Assembly: GCA_016584305.1 (NCBI GenBank)
Contig: JACEEZ010003824.1
Span: 216,001 to 280,000, forward strand
DNA from: Chionoecetes opilio
Taxonomy: Eukaryota; Arthropoda; Malacostraca; Decapoda; Majidae
DNA length: 64,000 nt
Reading direction: 5' to 3'
Numbering within the stretch: position 1 is the first letter of the stretch; every line of letters starts with the position of its first letter. The position numbers and the translations under genes are program-made. Of the stretch, positions 1 through 10,524 are shown piece after piece. The notes below the pieces were generated by a model. It was not told the origin of the DNA and searched no databases. It was given only the letters and a program-made list of their open reading frames with translations.

Positions 1-94
1 TGCATTAAGCTGCGCATCATGAGTCCTAGTGTGCACGTAGCTTCACAAGGAGTATTTCTAACCCCTACAACAGCCGTCGGAAATGAAAAATGGT

Positions 95-492
95 AAAATT
101 CTAGAGTCCTTTCCAGCCCTTATTAGTGGTTCTGTTTTCTCCAGACCTTCACAGATCCCTTCAGATACCTCTAAAACGTAATTATAAAGTGGGGGAGAGA
201 TTAAAAAATTTAAATAAATTACTAACCTAACCTAACTTGGTAACATTCTAGTCCTTTCCCGCCCTTAGGTCTCGCTAGGAGGTTATTGGTAAGGTTATAT
301 TAGGTTATAGTAGGGCTAGATTAGTGATATTATTTTGGGGGGTCCAGGGCGGGGGTAATATAGGGGGTAGGGGGGGTTGAAGGGGGCATATCCCCCCCAC
401 TTTATAATTACGTTTTAGAGGTATCTGAAGGGATCTGTGAAGGTCTGCAGAAAATAAAAACACTAATAAGGGCTGGAAAGGACTCGAATTTT
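95..492. repeat. palindromic (foldback) element
   Basis: Two arms of about 90-100 bp (about 105-195 and 395-485) are reverse complements of each other. Both carry the segment around AACGTAATTATAAAGTGGGG. The loop is rich in GGTTAGGTTA-like words. No coding sequence is seen. It is read as a MITE-like foldback element; the superfamily is not identified. Confidence 0.75.
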
Positions 493-654
493 TCCTGAAT
501 AATAAGACGAGGGGAGTTTGGGGAGGCGAAGTAACCCCCAGTGAGGTTAGGTTACGTCATCAATGCCCAGGTTAGGTTAGTTAACTAGCGGGGGTGCTTG
601 TCATGCCAGGAGAGTATTGGTCAATGGCATGGCACTAAATCGGTTTATGGAACT

Positions 655-908
655 GACGCCGATAGGAATTCTCATCGAAACGCCAACCGAAAGCTCTCGC
701 CGACAGTCGCCGACGTGGACATTTTCGGTGATAGTTCAACCGGTAAAGACCCCCCAGCTCGATTATTAACCTAAACTGGACATTGGTCACCTGGCCAACA
801 TAACCTAACTCAAGATCAAGAACTAGAACTGTCACCAGAAACAGGAACACTCGCCGACGTGAAAAATTGGAACACCCGCCAACGTCGGCGAGAATTCCTA
901 TCGGCGAC
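655..908. repeat. short element with terminal inverted repeats
   Basis: The word CGCCGATAGGAATTCTC at 657-673 is matched by its reverse complement at 890-906. The interior also holds inverted CGCCGACGT words. Small non-autonomous DNA element; family unknown. Confidence 0.65.
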
Positions 909-932
909 ACTTCCAGGTACCACTAAATCCAT

Positions 933-1487
933 TTAAGTCCAAACCCTACAGTAAATACTATACTTGTACAACCCACCTGTGTTTGGCGATGCTGATGTGT
1001 GTTCATCGGAGCAGACTTCCCCTTCACTCCCGTCCTGAACCCCTGCACTCCCTGACACACTGTCCTCAGCCTTACACAGCAACACAGGCTGGCTATCGTC
1101 CCGCTCAGTCTGGCCGTCACTAGGGGTCGTGTCGGCATCCACACTGCACGGCTCAACATTCTGCTCTGGGGTGTTCTTTACAATGGTGGAGTGTGAGCCA
1201 TTCTTCCCCCAGCCATTATAACCAAACAGCACGGGGTCTGGGTGCCTGGGAGACGGTCTGTTGTGGTCCCAGGCCAGGAAGTGTCTGGAGCACACGACAT
1301 GCTCCCTGCCTGCCCGCCACTGGTCGCCTCTTCTGCACCGCCTCTCCCACAACCTGCGCCGTTTTCCATCTTTCTTAGTGGGTGGGAATCTGGCCCAGCC
1401 CTGCACCTCCTTCATGAATGGGTGTTGGTCTGGGGTCAAGGTGGAATTTGACGTGCAATCCGCCACGGCACAGACGTAGCCCGCCAT
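933..1487 (-). pseudogene. THAP-domain exon, inverted second copy
   Basis: Reading leftward from an ATG at 1487 gives a THAP (C2CH) zinc finger: CAVADC near the start, CSRH about 60 residues later, and a basic stretch KKDGKRRRLWERR between them. An acidic, Ser/Thr-rich tail follows. The first 170 codons are nearly identical to the exon at 20434-20944, with only a handful of substitutions (for example STLTPDQ against FTLTPDQ). The same donor context, CACAG|GTGGGT, is present near 976. THAP domains bind DNA and occur in P-element/THAP9-type and PIF-related proteins. No DDE exon lies downstream inside the window, and the homologous 5' flank is separated from the ATG by an unrelated 0.4-kb insertion. 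This copy is therefore probably broken or orphaned, although the left window edge limits the judgement. Confidence 0.7.
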
Positions 1488-1905
1488 GCTCCCAGTTCAG
1501 TTGTGGGTCGGGAGTTAGGCCTATTTCATCGGCACTCCCTGACGTGTTTCTTCTTGCTGTCTGGGTCTTTATTTAGTTGTCTTCTCTTATTCTATATTAT
1601 ATGTTCTCTGGTCGTCCAAAAACTGTTGACTGTTCTTTTTGCTTCTTCCACATTCCCATCTCCAAACCAATACTCCCCCACTATAGCCTCTTCCTCCTCT
1701 ACCTAGGTAAGGTTGTTGGAGACTCGCACTTTTCTTTCTTTCTTTATTGTTGTTGTTGTTGTTGTTGAAGGGCAGTTATTGTATGTAATGTTGTTGTTGT
1801 AGGCTGGGCACCATAATAGGAAATGTTGTTCTTGTTTTAGGGCTGCGAGGATCCCTTGGGGAACACGTGTGAGCCCAACCTGTCCCTATATAGGAAATGT
1901 TTGAA
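1488..1905 (+). mobile_element. dispersed repeat inserted beside the THAP copy
   Basis: The segment has a second copy at 8551-8850, sharing CGGCACTCCCTGACGTGTTT and the later AAACTGTTGACTGTTC. Both copies end in GTT/CAA-rich simple sequence. It interrupts homology between this THAP locus and the one at 20.0-20.9 kb, so it inserted after, or distinguishes, the duplicates. Probably a 5'-truncated retroelement; no ORF is recognised. Confidence 0.6.
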
Positions 1906-2420
1906 CCCGCGCCCTCGGTTCAAGTCTGTTTTTGTTGTTGTTTTCATTCTGGGTTGCCACTCAATATTTTCAGAAATCCCAAGACTCACCCAAAAATCCC
2001 AAGATAGACAAAAATATACCAAGGTCTTTAAAAAACATTGAAACTGAATCCTAAATAAGGTAAACATGCTTACCTTGAGATAAACTACTGGAGAGATACT
2101 TAATAATCCCCAAAATAGACGAAAAATATCCCAAGGTCATGGCCCAAATCCCAAGATCTTGGACAAAATCCAAGGAGTGGCCTCCCTGGACGGGAAAATA
2201 CAAGCCTATAGAGTAGTTATTGGCAGAAAACCATGGATAAAAAACCCCATATAGATACAAGAAAATTAAGAATAATTAGCCATGGTAAGAAATGGTACAA
2301 AATAACACCTATAAGACGGTGACAAGTGTGTCTAGGCCTGTGTTGTGTGCCATGTGTGCAGCGAGGTTAACTGTACGATAATTATCGTAATTGTACGATA
2401 ATTTGACTATCCGTACGATG
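1906..2420 (-). repeat. 5' flank of the inverted THAP duplicate
   Basis: Reverse-complement match to 19920-20430. It includes repeated CTTGGGATTTTGG / ATCTTGGGATATTT words and, at the far end, an AT-rich palindromic stretch with ATTATCGTACAATTACGATAA. It probably contains the promoter or 5' UTR of the duplicated THAP locus. No TATA box can be assigned with confidence. Confidence 0.65.
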
Positions 2421-2750
2421 TACGATGCAAAGTTGCAGAAAACTAACGCAGGGGTGCCGTTGACAAGTCTTAAGACGTGCAGTGCAGTGGCCACGTCCAC
2501 CACCACGCCCTGAACGTCACCACCTTTGACCTGCTGGCGTCCACCCCAACACGCTGTCCGCCGCCTCACCCGTGCCTTCCTCCAGGAGACAGGTCAGCTG
2601 CCACGCCTGTGATAGCCTGGCAGGACATCACCACCGGGGCTCCTACGGTTCCTCCTGGCAGCCCTAAACAACACCACCAACCCACACACACCACCACCCA
2701 GCGCTCGGCTCTCACTCGCAACGCTAAAAACTCACTCACGCACTCGCTAC
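2421..2750. other. unassigned spacer
   Basis: Pro/Thr/His-rich open frame without recognisable homology, ending in a TTGTTTGTTTGTTT tract that belongs to the SINE tail. Nothing else is identified. Confidence 0.4.
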
Positions 2751-3005
2751 TTGTTTGTTTGTTTATTTAGAGGATAATGCCTCAGAGCCATAGTGATCTA
2801 CCGCTGCAGGTTAGTGTTGGCCGAAGCCACCACCCCGGGAGGGGGGTCATAAACCCCCGGCTAACACCCGGTACCCATTCACTGCTGGGTGGACAGGGGC
2901 TCGGGTTTTAAGAAAGACCTCCCATCTATCTTCGCTCCGCCCGGGGATCGAACCCGGGACTTCTCGGTTGTGAGCCGAGCGTGCTAACCACTACACTACG
3001 GAGTA
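2751..3005 (-). mobile_element. tRNA-Val-derived SINE, copy 1
   Basis: On the minus strand the element begins with a tRNA-like head, continues through a body containing GGTGGCTTCGGCCAACACTA, and ends in an AAAC-type tail. It is about 90% or more alike to the copy at 19371-19622. See the separate entry for the head. Confidence 0.85.
2935..3003 (-). tRNA. tRNA-Val(CAC)-like head of the SINE (not a functional tRNA)
   Basis: Minus strand reads CTCCGTAGTGTAGTGGTTAG (acceptor side plus A box). An anticodon loop CTCACAA with anticodon CAC follows, then the B box GGTTCGATCCC and a complementary 3' acceptor arm GGGCGGAG. It continues directly into a SINE body, so it is annotated as the promoter head of a retroposon. 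Confidence 0.75.
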
Positions 3006-3028
3006 CCCTGGACAAAACGGATCCGAAT

Positions 3029-3550
3029 GGACGAGGACTTCGCGGTCGTTTTCAGAGACAGACACTTTTTTCCTGGCCTACAATAGGTGCTTTATCTAAT
3101 GGAGATAGTTTTATTTTGCACAAACCCATAAGTTAAAAAAAAAAAAAAAATTCAAAATAGAATTTTATGGTACCGTTTCCATTAAAAACACTATCTCCAT
3201 CAGAAAATACACTAAAACTTTGCCTTGAAAAATTAGTCAGGGTCTTATAGGTTTTAATGAAACCTAACCTAAGCTTATAGGTTTTAATGAAACCTTTAAG
3301 GTTAGGCTAGGTATACTTTGTGGTTAAGGTTAGGTTTGGTTTCAATAAAACCTATAAGGTTAGGTTAGGTTTCATCAAAACCTATAAGACCCTGACAAAT
3401 TTTTCTCGGCCAAGTTTTAGTGTATTTTCTGATGGAGATAGTGTTTTTAATGGAAACGGTACCATAAAATTCGGTGATGATTTTTATATTTTTTTTTATA
3501 GGTTTGCGCAAAATAAAACTATCTCCATTAGAAAAAGAACCGGGAAATTT
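3029..3550. repeat. foldback element (family O), copy 1
   Basis: Inverted arms carry CTAATGGAGATAGTTTTATT on the left and its complement on the right. A central stretch has repeated CCTATAAGGTTAGGTTAGG-like words. The same element forms the inner hairpin at 21253-21935, and a solo arm lies at 16926-17075. Confidence 0.75.
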
Positions 3551-5640
3551 TTATTTGATCTTTCACTCATTATGTTTGGATCTTCATATATCATATTACC
3601 TTCTTTCAGTCTCTACTTTGTCCTTATGCTTGATTCTTCCATTGATAAATCTATAGAGCAGTTCGGGTTCTTCCTTACACTTTTCAACTCTATCCTTCTC
3701 CTAACTCTTCTCTTCCTCCCTCCTCATGCACACATATTCATTTCTTGCCAACTTAGTCTTCTTTATTTCTTGGTGTCCGATTTCTCTTCATTCTTTTCCA
3801 TGCCTCATCCCTTATCCTCTTTGCCCTCTCATATCTTCCATTAAACTATTCTTTCTTTCCCTTTTCTCTTGGTGTATATAATGTAACATGCTTTTCAACT
3901 CCTTTCTCATATATGCCCAGAAAATTATCATATTTCTCTTGCACATCATTCACTCTTTTCATTTCTCCCCAGTCAATTTCTTCAAAGAATGTTCTCAGTT
4001 CTTCCATGTTATGTTTTTCCAAAGTTGCTTCTGCTCCTCTTGTACGATTCATCTTCCTCCTGTACACCTTTTCCGTCTCCATTACTAAAATGTCATGGTC
4101 ACGCTTTCCCATGGGGCACACATAAATTATCGCCTTGGCTAGGTCCATACCTATTCACACGTTATAGCGCGTTTTCGTGATGTTCACCGCCCTGGTTCAG
4201 TCCAGTCTATACCGCTCCAGGCAGGACTGATGCTCGCTAAAATACATCGAGACTGGCCCCGTCCCATTCGTCGTTCCTATTGGCTGGGGGATCGAGTGGG
4301 CGGTCCTCCGGGCAGAAATGCACATTTTTAAAAAGCGCGCGTTTTATTTACTTGACTTCTCAATGGGAAGTCAAGTTGTAGGGATGACTATGAAAATTAC
4401 TTTAGTCTTATGGTCGGCCATCATGGTGTTTCATGTCTTATCAGCAGCACGAGAAGCTCCTGGTCGTCTTCCCCGCTGATTGTAGTGCGCATGTGTCAGT
4501 TCTCCCCACACTGGTCCAAGGTGGTCCTGCTCTCTGGGCTGCACCGGACTGGACTGGGCTGAACCGTTCCAGACTGCTTCGCGAAAACAGTGGCCACCCG
4601 GGACTAGCCCAGTCCAGACCGGGCCAGAGCGGCCGCGAAAACGCGCTTTTAGTAAAGTCTTGCTGGTTCGTCATCTCCCCTATATCTTGTGGAGTCATTG
4701 TGTTTTCCATTGTCAGCCTCGACAATCTATCCCCCAAAACATTCTCATTTCCTTCTTCAAATGTCTCCCATTTTACTTCCTTGCCGTTAAAATCTCCAGC
4801 CAACAGCACCTTTTTACTACTCTTGATTATTATACTTAAATACTTCAAGGGATCCTCTAGTACTTTCTCATGTTCTTCCTTACTCCAAGTCTTTGTTTTG
4901 GGTGGTACATAGGTTGCCACTAGTCAAGAGTTTCTCAATTTTTGCCTTCTATTATAACACTCACTATTTCAGCTCTTCCTTCTCCATACTCCACTTTTTT
5001 TTATACTTTCACCCTTATATTTTGTCAGTATCATAACTCTACCACCTGTTCCACCACTTCTGTCCCTTCGCCACATGTTGTAGATATTACTCATCACCAC
5101 TTGGTCTTCTTCTAATAATTTAGTTTCTGTTAGACACACCACGTCTGGATCTTTGTAATAAATAATTTCTTGGTTCCTGCCTTCTTGATGTTATCCCATC
5201 TGTGTTCGAGTACATCACTGCCATTCCGTTTTCTTCAACACATTTCCTCACCATTTTCCTTTAGTCTTTTTTCTTTATATATGTTTCTCACCCATTCATC
5301 TAATAATACTGAAAAAACATGTTGCTTTCTCTTCCTCAGTTATTTAAAAAAAATTCTGCCTTACTTCCTCTTTAATTTCCTTGAACTTTTTCCTTTCCTC
5401 TTCCTTCACAGCTTGTTTTCCATCCACCTCCCTGTCATCATCCGTTCACCTCAGCCTAAAAGCTCTCGCCAGGATCTCCTCGGTTGCAGTCTGCCATTTC
5501 AATCTTAGACCATCTATCTCTTCCTTCTGCATAAGGTCCCAATCTTACTACTTCTTCCACTTCATCTTCAAGTCTTGTCTCTTCCTCCTCCTCCTCATCA
5601 TTCAATTTCATCAACACGTCCTTTATTCACCCTATTAGTC
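3551..5640 (-). mobile_element. LINE fragment (endonuclease region), minus strand, interrupted
   Basis: Translating leftward gives an apurinic-endonuclease-like segment with VLLAGDFNGKEVKWE near 4800, the GDFN motif typical of LINE endonucleases. The post-endonuclease linker follows (MEELRTFFEEIDWGEM and KGVEKHVTLYTP near 3850-4030). Sequence at 4980-5640 reads as the upstream part in the same direction but has stops. A foldback element interrupts the ORF at 4167-4646. No full reverse transcriptase is present, so the copy is dead. Confidence 0.7.
4167..4646. mobile_element. MITE inserted in the LINE
   Basis: Termini GCGCGTTTTCG and CGAAAACGCGC are inverted repeats. The interior contains several imperfect inverted copies of CCAGTCCAGAC-like words. 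The flanks TTATA and TTTTA may be a degraded target duplication. The LINE reading frame stops at one end and resumes at the other. Confidence 0.7.
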
Positions 5641-5945
5641 CAGTTATTCACCTCCCCTTTCAGGAGGAGGAGGAGGGAGAGGAGGCCTTGCCAAGTGTGG
5701 TGTAAGTGAGGCAGGAAGCAGGGTGTGGGCCCCGCAGGCAGGAGCAGTGTGTCAGGGCAGCGCGTGGCTCTCTGTGTGCTGACTGTCACTACTGTTGCAG
5801 GTGCTGAGGTCACAGTCCAAGCCGGCTGCTCCGCCCGGCACTGACCCGGTTCGCTCCGGCATCCCCGAGGGATTCCGCAGGACCGGCCGTCGCATGTCCT
5901 GGTGAGAGTAGTGCTGCATTGGAGGCTGTGGGGCCGGGCAGAAGC
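5641..5945 (+). other. GC-rich leader before the zinc-finger gene
   Basis: GGA-rich and G+C-rich sequence leading into the zinc-finger ORF. It is likely 5' UTR or promoter-proximal. A GGTGAGAG word at 5901-5908 could be a donor, but no upstream coding exon is recognised. Confidence 0.35.
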
Positions 5946-6635
5946 ATGAGTGGCCGGGAGCAGCAGGATCAGTCTGCCTCAGGGGTGGGGAGGCACAGGG
6001 GTGATGGCAAGAATCACCTGGAGGCAGGCAGCTCAGGCCACAAAGCAGACAGTGAGCTGAAGTGCCAGCAGTGTGACAAAACATTTAAACACAAGAGTAG
6101 GCTTGAGGCGCATTCCTTGACACACAGTGGTGTAAAGAATTATGAATGTTTAGAGTGTGGGAAAAGATTTACTACAAAGTCTGACCTCACCAAACACACC
6201 CTGACACACAGTGCTGTTAGGAATTATGAATGTTTAGAGTGTGGGAAAAGATTTACTAAAACGAGTCACCTCACCGCGCACACCCTGACACACAGTGGTG
6301 TTAAGAATTATGAATGTTTAGAGTGTGGGAAAAAATTTACTGGAAAGAGTCAACTCACCGCACACACCCTGACACACAGTGGTGTTAAGAATTATGAATG
6401 TTTAGAGTGTGGGAAAAAATTTACTGCAAAGAGTAACCTCACCACACACACCCTGACACACATTGGTGTTAAGAATTATGAATGCCTAGAGTGTGGGAAA
6501 AGGTTTTATAGCCGTTCACAACTCAACAGACACACCTTTAGACACACTGGCTTGAGGGAGTTCAAGTGTGATATTTGTAGCAAGTGTTTCAAGACAAAGA
6601 ATGATATTGCCAAGCACATGAAGATCCACTTTTGA
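5946..6635 (+). CDS. C2H2 zinc-finger protein, seven fingers
   Basis: The ATG at 5946 opens a 229-residue protein ending at TGA 6633-6635. The first 38 residues or so are Gly/Ser/charged and have no domain. Then come seven tandem C2H2 fingers of the CxxC-x12-HxxxH type, joined by linkers such as HSGVKNYECLECGK in place of the usual TGEKP-type linker. The five middle fingers are near-identical (YECLECGKRFT or KKFT), which indicates recent intragenic duplication of an 84-bp unit. The last finger (FKCDICSKCFKTKNDIAKHM) diverges. The array predicts a nuclear, sequence-specific DNA-binding protein; the target cannot be inferred. No KRAB, ZAD or BTB domain is visible, but an upstream exon could carry one. 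A polyadenylation signal lies 183 bp downstream. Confidence 0.85.
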   Translation: MSGREQQDQSASGVGRHRGDGKNHLEAGSSGHKADSELKCQQCDKTFKHKSRLEAHSLTHSGVKNYECLECGKRFTTKSDLTKHTLTHSAVRNYECLECGKRFTKTSHLTAHTLTHSGVKNYECLECGKKFTGKSQLTAHTLTHSGVKNYECLECGKKFTAKSNLTTHTLTHIGVKNYECLECGKRFYSRSQLNRHTFRHTGLREFKCDICSKCFKTKNDIAKHMKIHF

Positions 6636-6817
6636 GGTGGCGTGTTGTGTGGACAAGTATGGTTGTACCCGTGCCTGTGGGAGTGTGTCCTGTGTGGCAA
6701 TGGGTGGTGGTGGTGGTGGGCAGTGTGTTACATGTGTGGTGGTAGCCGTGCCCTTGTGTTCTGTGAGGGAGTAATGGCCCCAGCAGTTGTTGGGATGACA
6801 GTGCAGGTGCGACTTTC

Positions 6818-6823
6818 AATAAA
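6818..6823 (+). terminator. polyadenylation signal AATAAA
   Basis: AATAAA downstream of the zinc-finger stop, with GT-rich sequence nearby. Fits the 3' end of that gene. Confidence 0.6.
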
Positions 6824-6959
6824 TGTATCCAGGGTTTTAAAGGTTTCTCTGCTGATTGCCTTAAAAAAACAGTCTTTCCACACATAAGTTACACTCCTAT
6901 TTTCTGCAGGTCACATATATGTATATCGCATAAACCTGACTCTGTCTCTTTATCATTGG

Positions 6960-7386
6960 ACAGCGGCAGGAAAAGTTATTGTCCCTGCATTAAATGAGAA
7001 GTCCAAATTGTCTAGAAATATACAAGACGATGTGAAGAAGTTAGTAAAAACGAGGCTAGGATCACATGGAGAGCTGGAGTGTCCAGTGAAGAGGTGGCAA
7101 GAAAATGTGGATTGAAGGAGCTGAGTACAGTGCCGAGAGTAAGGCGATTGAGGTGGTTTGGGCACGTGAAGAGGAGAGAAGGTGGTGAAGCATTGGGGAG
7201 AGTAAGGCGATTGAGGTGGTTTGGGCACGTGAAGAGGAGAGAAGGTGGTGAGGCATTGGGGAGAGCTGTTAGAGTGGAAGTGTCAGGTCGCCGTCCACCG
7301 GGCAGGCCAAGGAAGACATGGAGGCATTGTGTTGAAGAGGAAGTGGCAAGATTGGCCATTGAAGAAGTTTAGGCAACGGATAGAGA
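6960..7386 (+). mobile_element. LINE 3' fragment with 63-bp duplication
   Basis: Translation shows a reverse-transcriptase C-terminal tail: VARKCGLKELS, then RLRWFGHVKRREGGEALGR twice, then PPGRPRKTWRHCVEE. The duplicated unit is 63 bp and stays in frame. It is the same LINE family as 44460-45110 and 61909-63880. The 3' part is cut by the element at 7390. Confidence 0.8.
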
Positions 7387-7389
7387 TAC

Positions 7390-8047
7390 AGGGAGGTCCC
7401 GAAGATACGAGCAGTTAGGTTCCACCTGAAATACTCGTAAAGCGAAATAAAGTATAACGAAACACATAACTAATGGTAAAATATAGGTTTGGTTCCAGGA
7501 CCCCATCAATTAAAAAAAAGAAGAGAAAAAAAGATGTTTTTCAAGCTAAAATAAACTAGCAAACACAACAAACACACAGCGTCTATATTACCCACACTGT
7601 ACCTATTCTGTAGAAAAAGCATTCTGAAAGAGAAAATAGCACACAAAATAACATAACTGCACATTAATTAAACATAAAACATGCATAACAAGCAAAAAAG
7701 ACGTAATGTAGGGGACGCCTGCGTGATACAAGAGAAGGTAGTGTAGGGGTCCCAAGGTTGGGGCCCCACACATGCTAATTACCCTAAAGGTCAGGCCGCG
7801 CCATATGCTTAATTACCCTTCAGGTCACGCCTTGCTAGGGGTGACCTGACTGGGGTCAATCAAATCCCCCTTTGTCCAGCCCGGGAGTGGTAGGGCGTGC
7901 ATTTTGAACTTGATCATTTTACTCACCTCAGTTTGAATGTCGTATCATTGGATTTTCGATCTCGTAGATTGAAAATAGACCCTAATTTACACATCTCGTA
8001 TCACCGGATTCTCGTATACCGAATGCTCGTATAACGGGACCTCCCTG
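7390..8047. mobile_element. pogo-like MITE with TA flanks
   Basis: Begins CAGGGAGGTCCCG and ends with the complement, CGGGACCTCCCTG, flanked by TA on both sides. The interior repeats words about CGTATACC/CTCGTATAACG. There is no transposase. It sits at the truncated end of the LINE fragment. Confidence 0.75.
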
Positions 8048-8550
8048 TACTTTACTTTACTTTAACAATATAATAATCTACACAATTGTGAGTATGGTGG
8101 CTTCTTTTTACCCTAATGGATGTGCAGAAACTTTCCCTTGAGTTGCCGATATAAATCACCATTTTTGAAGATACATAGCATCACGCTTACATGGGTTAGG
8201 TTAGGAGGTAAACACGTGGATTTAGAATTATCAAGACTGCTTGCTGTTGGTTCTATGGTGACTATTGGCAGAATCGTATAAAAACCGCAGAATATACAAG
8301 TTTTGACCAAATACAACGTGGTGTTAAAGCAAAAATTTACCTCCGCGATGAACTAAGGACGAGTGGATCTAAGAATTTTTGGGGGGTTCTGGACAGACAA
8401 TTGGCTTGACACCATGTGGAGCAATCCTTCAAGTGGCTTTACCAATGCTTTGTTGATACTCCTGATATTACTTATCCTGTACTCTGTGCTATGCAATACT
8501 TGGCCGGTGGGGGGGGGGGGGATGCATCTCCCGCCCCCCTCTGGACCCAT
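8048..8550. other. unassigned intergenic sequence
   Basis: AT-rich sequence without a convincing ORF, ending in a G-run. No homology recognised. Confidence 0.3.
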
Positions 8551-8850
8551 CCCCAGTTCAGTACAGTTATGGGTCGGCAGTCTGGCCTTTTTCATCGGCA
8601 CTCCCTGACGTGTTTCTTCTTACTGTCTGGGTCTTTGGTTAGTTGTCTTCTCTTATCTATCTTTTTAGTTTCTTTCTCTTTCTTTCCTCTTATTTTCTCA
8701 GGTCGTCCCAAAACTGTTGATTGTTCTTTTTGCTTCTTCCACATTCCCACCTCCAAACAAATACTGCCCACGGGTTGTTGACATGCCACACAGACCCCGG
8801 CGCCACCACGGCCCTTCAACAACAACAACAACAACCACGGCAAACTTATT
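8551..8850 (+). mobile_element. dispersed repeat, second copy of 1488-1905 family
   Basis: Shares CGGCACTCCCTGACGTGTTT and the downstream GTTGATTGTTCTTTTTGCTT region with 1488-1905. Ends in (CAA)n. Confidence 0.6.
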
Positions 8851-9220
8851 CTTTGGGAAAGTTTTGACTACCGAGTTTGCGGGATTTGCAATATTGGCGA
8901 AGGGTTCACTGTGTACCCCTGTGATATTTGGGTCCCCATGTTATATATATATATACACTCACGATCAGCAGAGTCTTGGCAGTCCTGTTTGTGCATTGCG
9001 CCATGTATAATATCTCTTTCTCACCACTGTTGATGAGCAGACTTGTTCTGGTCCTGTCTGGCACCTCAGCATTCTTCTTCTTCCTCACTGTCAGTTTGGC
9101 AGATCAACAAGTCAATAAGTCAGGAAAAGAGAGGAGGGCATGTCACTGTTCCCTTCTTCCTGTCCTGCATCCTGTAATTCACTTCTCAACGTTCAGACCA
9201 TGAACACAGCGGACACTGCT
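8851..9220. other. unassigned sequence
   Basis: Contains a short (TA)n run near 8942. No supported gene. Confidence 0.3.
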
Positions 9221-9432
9221 TTAACCCCTTGAGACCCAGAACGTAATTTCCATTGTAATATGGCTACCAATAGACAATTTTTAGTGAACATAAGCAATAT
9301 GTAATAGATATGACCTGTTTAGTATCCTTGTCGACTGACTAATTTGGTATATTAAGTGACTTTTCGTACTTATATGGTTCAAAACAGACAATTTTCTATA
9401 GCAAAGGAAAGATCTGGGCGTGAAGGGGTTAA
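9221..9432. mobile_element. TTAA-flanked MITE (family E), copy 1
   Basis: Starts TTAACCCCTTGAGACCC and ends GGGCGTGAAGGGGTTAA. TTAA at each end with inverted CCCCTT termini matches the piggyBac target and terminus rule. About 210 bp, non-coding. Used here as the reference copy. Confidence 0.8.
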
Positions 9433-9762
9433 GAGGGTGGGGGAGAGGCCTCGTATTCTAGACTCGTGGGAGGAAAATTTATACCGGATTGAAGTGAAGT
9501 AGCAAGTGGTGTGGGCCGTGGGGCGAGGAGTGCGGTGTATCATTGCTAACTCCCAAACCCTGAGCCTCGTCAAAACCCCCGCCAAGCCTGACCTGGGAAC
9601 GCCTCAAGCAACACTGATATCCAGCTATGAACAGAACAGTTTTAATGACCCACAAATCGGCACCACACCACTGACAATAAATGTGTCCTGGGCTGCTCAA
9701 AAGCATTGCCCACCGCACCTTACAGGACACACTGCCATGACCTTCTGCCCATACTGTATGTG

Positions 9763-9941
9763 TGGGGGGGAGAGCGGGGCAGGTTGCATCGAGGGTAGGT
9801 TGCATCAATGCCTCTAACTCGCATGTTATCACACGTACATCGTCTTAATACTACTACTACTACTACAACTACAACAATAATAATAATACAAAAAGTTAAT
9901 GCGAGTTAGAGGCAATGATGCAACCTGCCCCGCTCTCCCCT
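9763..9941. repeat. palindromic element (family Q), copy 1
   Basis: Arms GAGCGGGGCAGGTTGCATC and its complement enclose a (CTA)n/(ATA)n microsatellite. A second copy lies at 53656-53881. Confidence 0.75.
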
Positions 9942-10129
9942 GCATACACACACACTCCAGACAAGTCATGCACATATTTATATCCATATAAGATAATAAA
10001 AACCACTGTTGTAAATGTTTGAGTTATAATGAGCCATTGTATGCAGAATAAGTGCAGATTCTGGTGATTTCATTGAAGAAAAAAAAACTCTAGGAATGTT
10101 TGCAGCCATTCTGTAACAACATAGTCAAT

Positions 10130-10157
10130 TCAAACACACACACATACATACATACAC

Positions 10158-10196
<39 letters not shown>

Positions 10197-10197
10197 A
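10130..10197. repeat. CA/CATA microsatellite
   Basis: Run of ACACAC and ACATACAT words just beyond the 3' end of the minus-strand TRIM-like gene, in its likely 3' UTR. Confidence 0.8.
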
Positions 10198-10203
10198 GTA
10201 GCA

Positions 10204-10524
10204 CTAGAAGTCTTCAGCTATGGGCAGCACATAGCCACAGTCACCAATCACAGCCTCCCGTTTGTCCCACACGGCGTAGCGCAACACTGACAGGCCCGAC
10301 AACACCTTGCCAAAGCCGGCGGGGTCGTTGCTGTTGTAGACATGGTAGAGGTGCACCATAAAACTGGACATTGTGGGGAAAATTCCTTCGTCATCATTGG
10401 GTTTGATATTTGCAGAGATGCCACTCACCAGGCCGGGGTAGATGTTGCGGTGATTGTAGTTGTCATGCTCCGGCAGTGGCATGTACCTGGGCAGGTAATT
10501 GTTCTCTGTGATCTCCTTGCCAAC
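10204..10524 (-). CDS. TRIM-like exon 8, C-half of cyclophilin-like domain and stop
   Basis: Carries FGKVLSGLSVLRYAV and IGDCGYVLPI, matching the VVFGKVxxGxxVV and IxDCGxL end of cyclophilins. Stop TAG at 10206-10204. Confidence 0.82.
   Translation of the reverse strand, partial: VGKEITENNYLPRYMPLPEHDNYNHRNIYPGLVSGISANIKPNDDEGIFPTMSSFMVHLYHVYNSNDPAGFGKVLSGLSVLRYAVWDKREAVIGDCGYVLPIAEDF

Noticed and set aside
2935..3003. functional tRNA-Val gene
   Set aside because: The head runs straight into a SINE body shared with 19371-19622; no terminator T-run follows the tRNA part.
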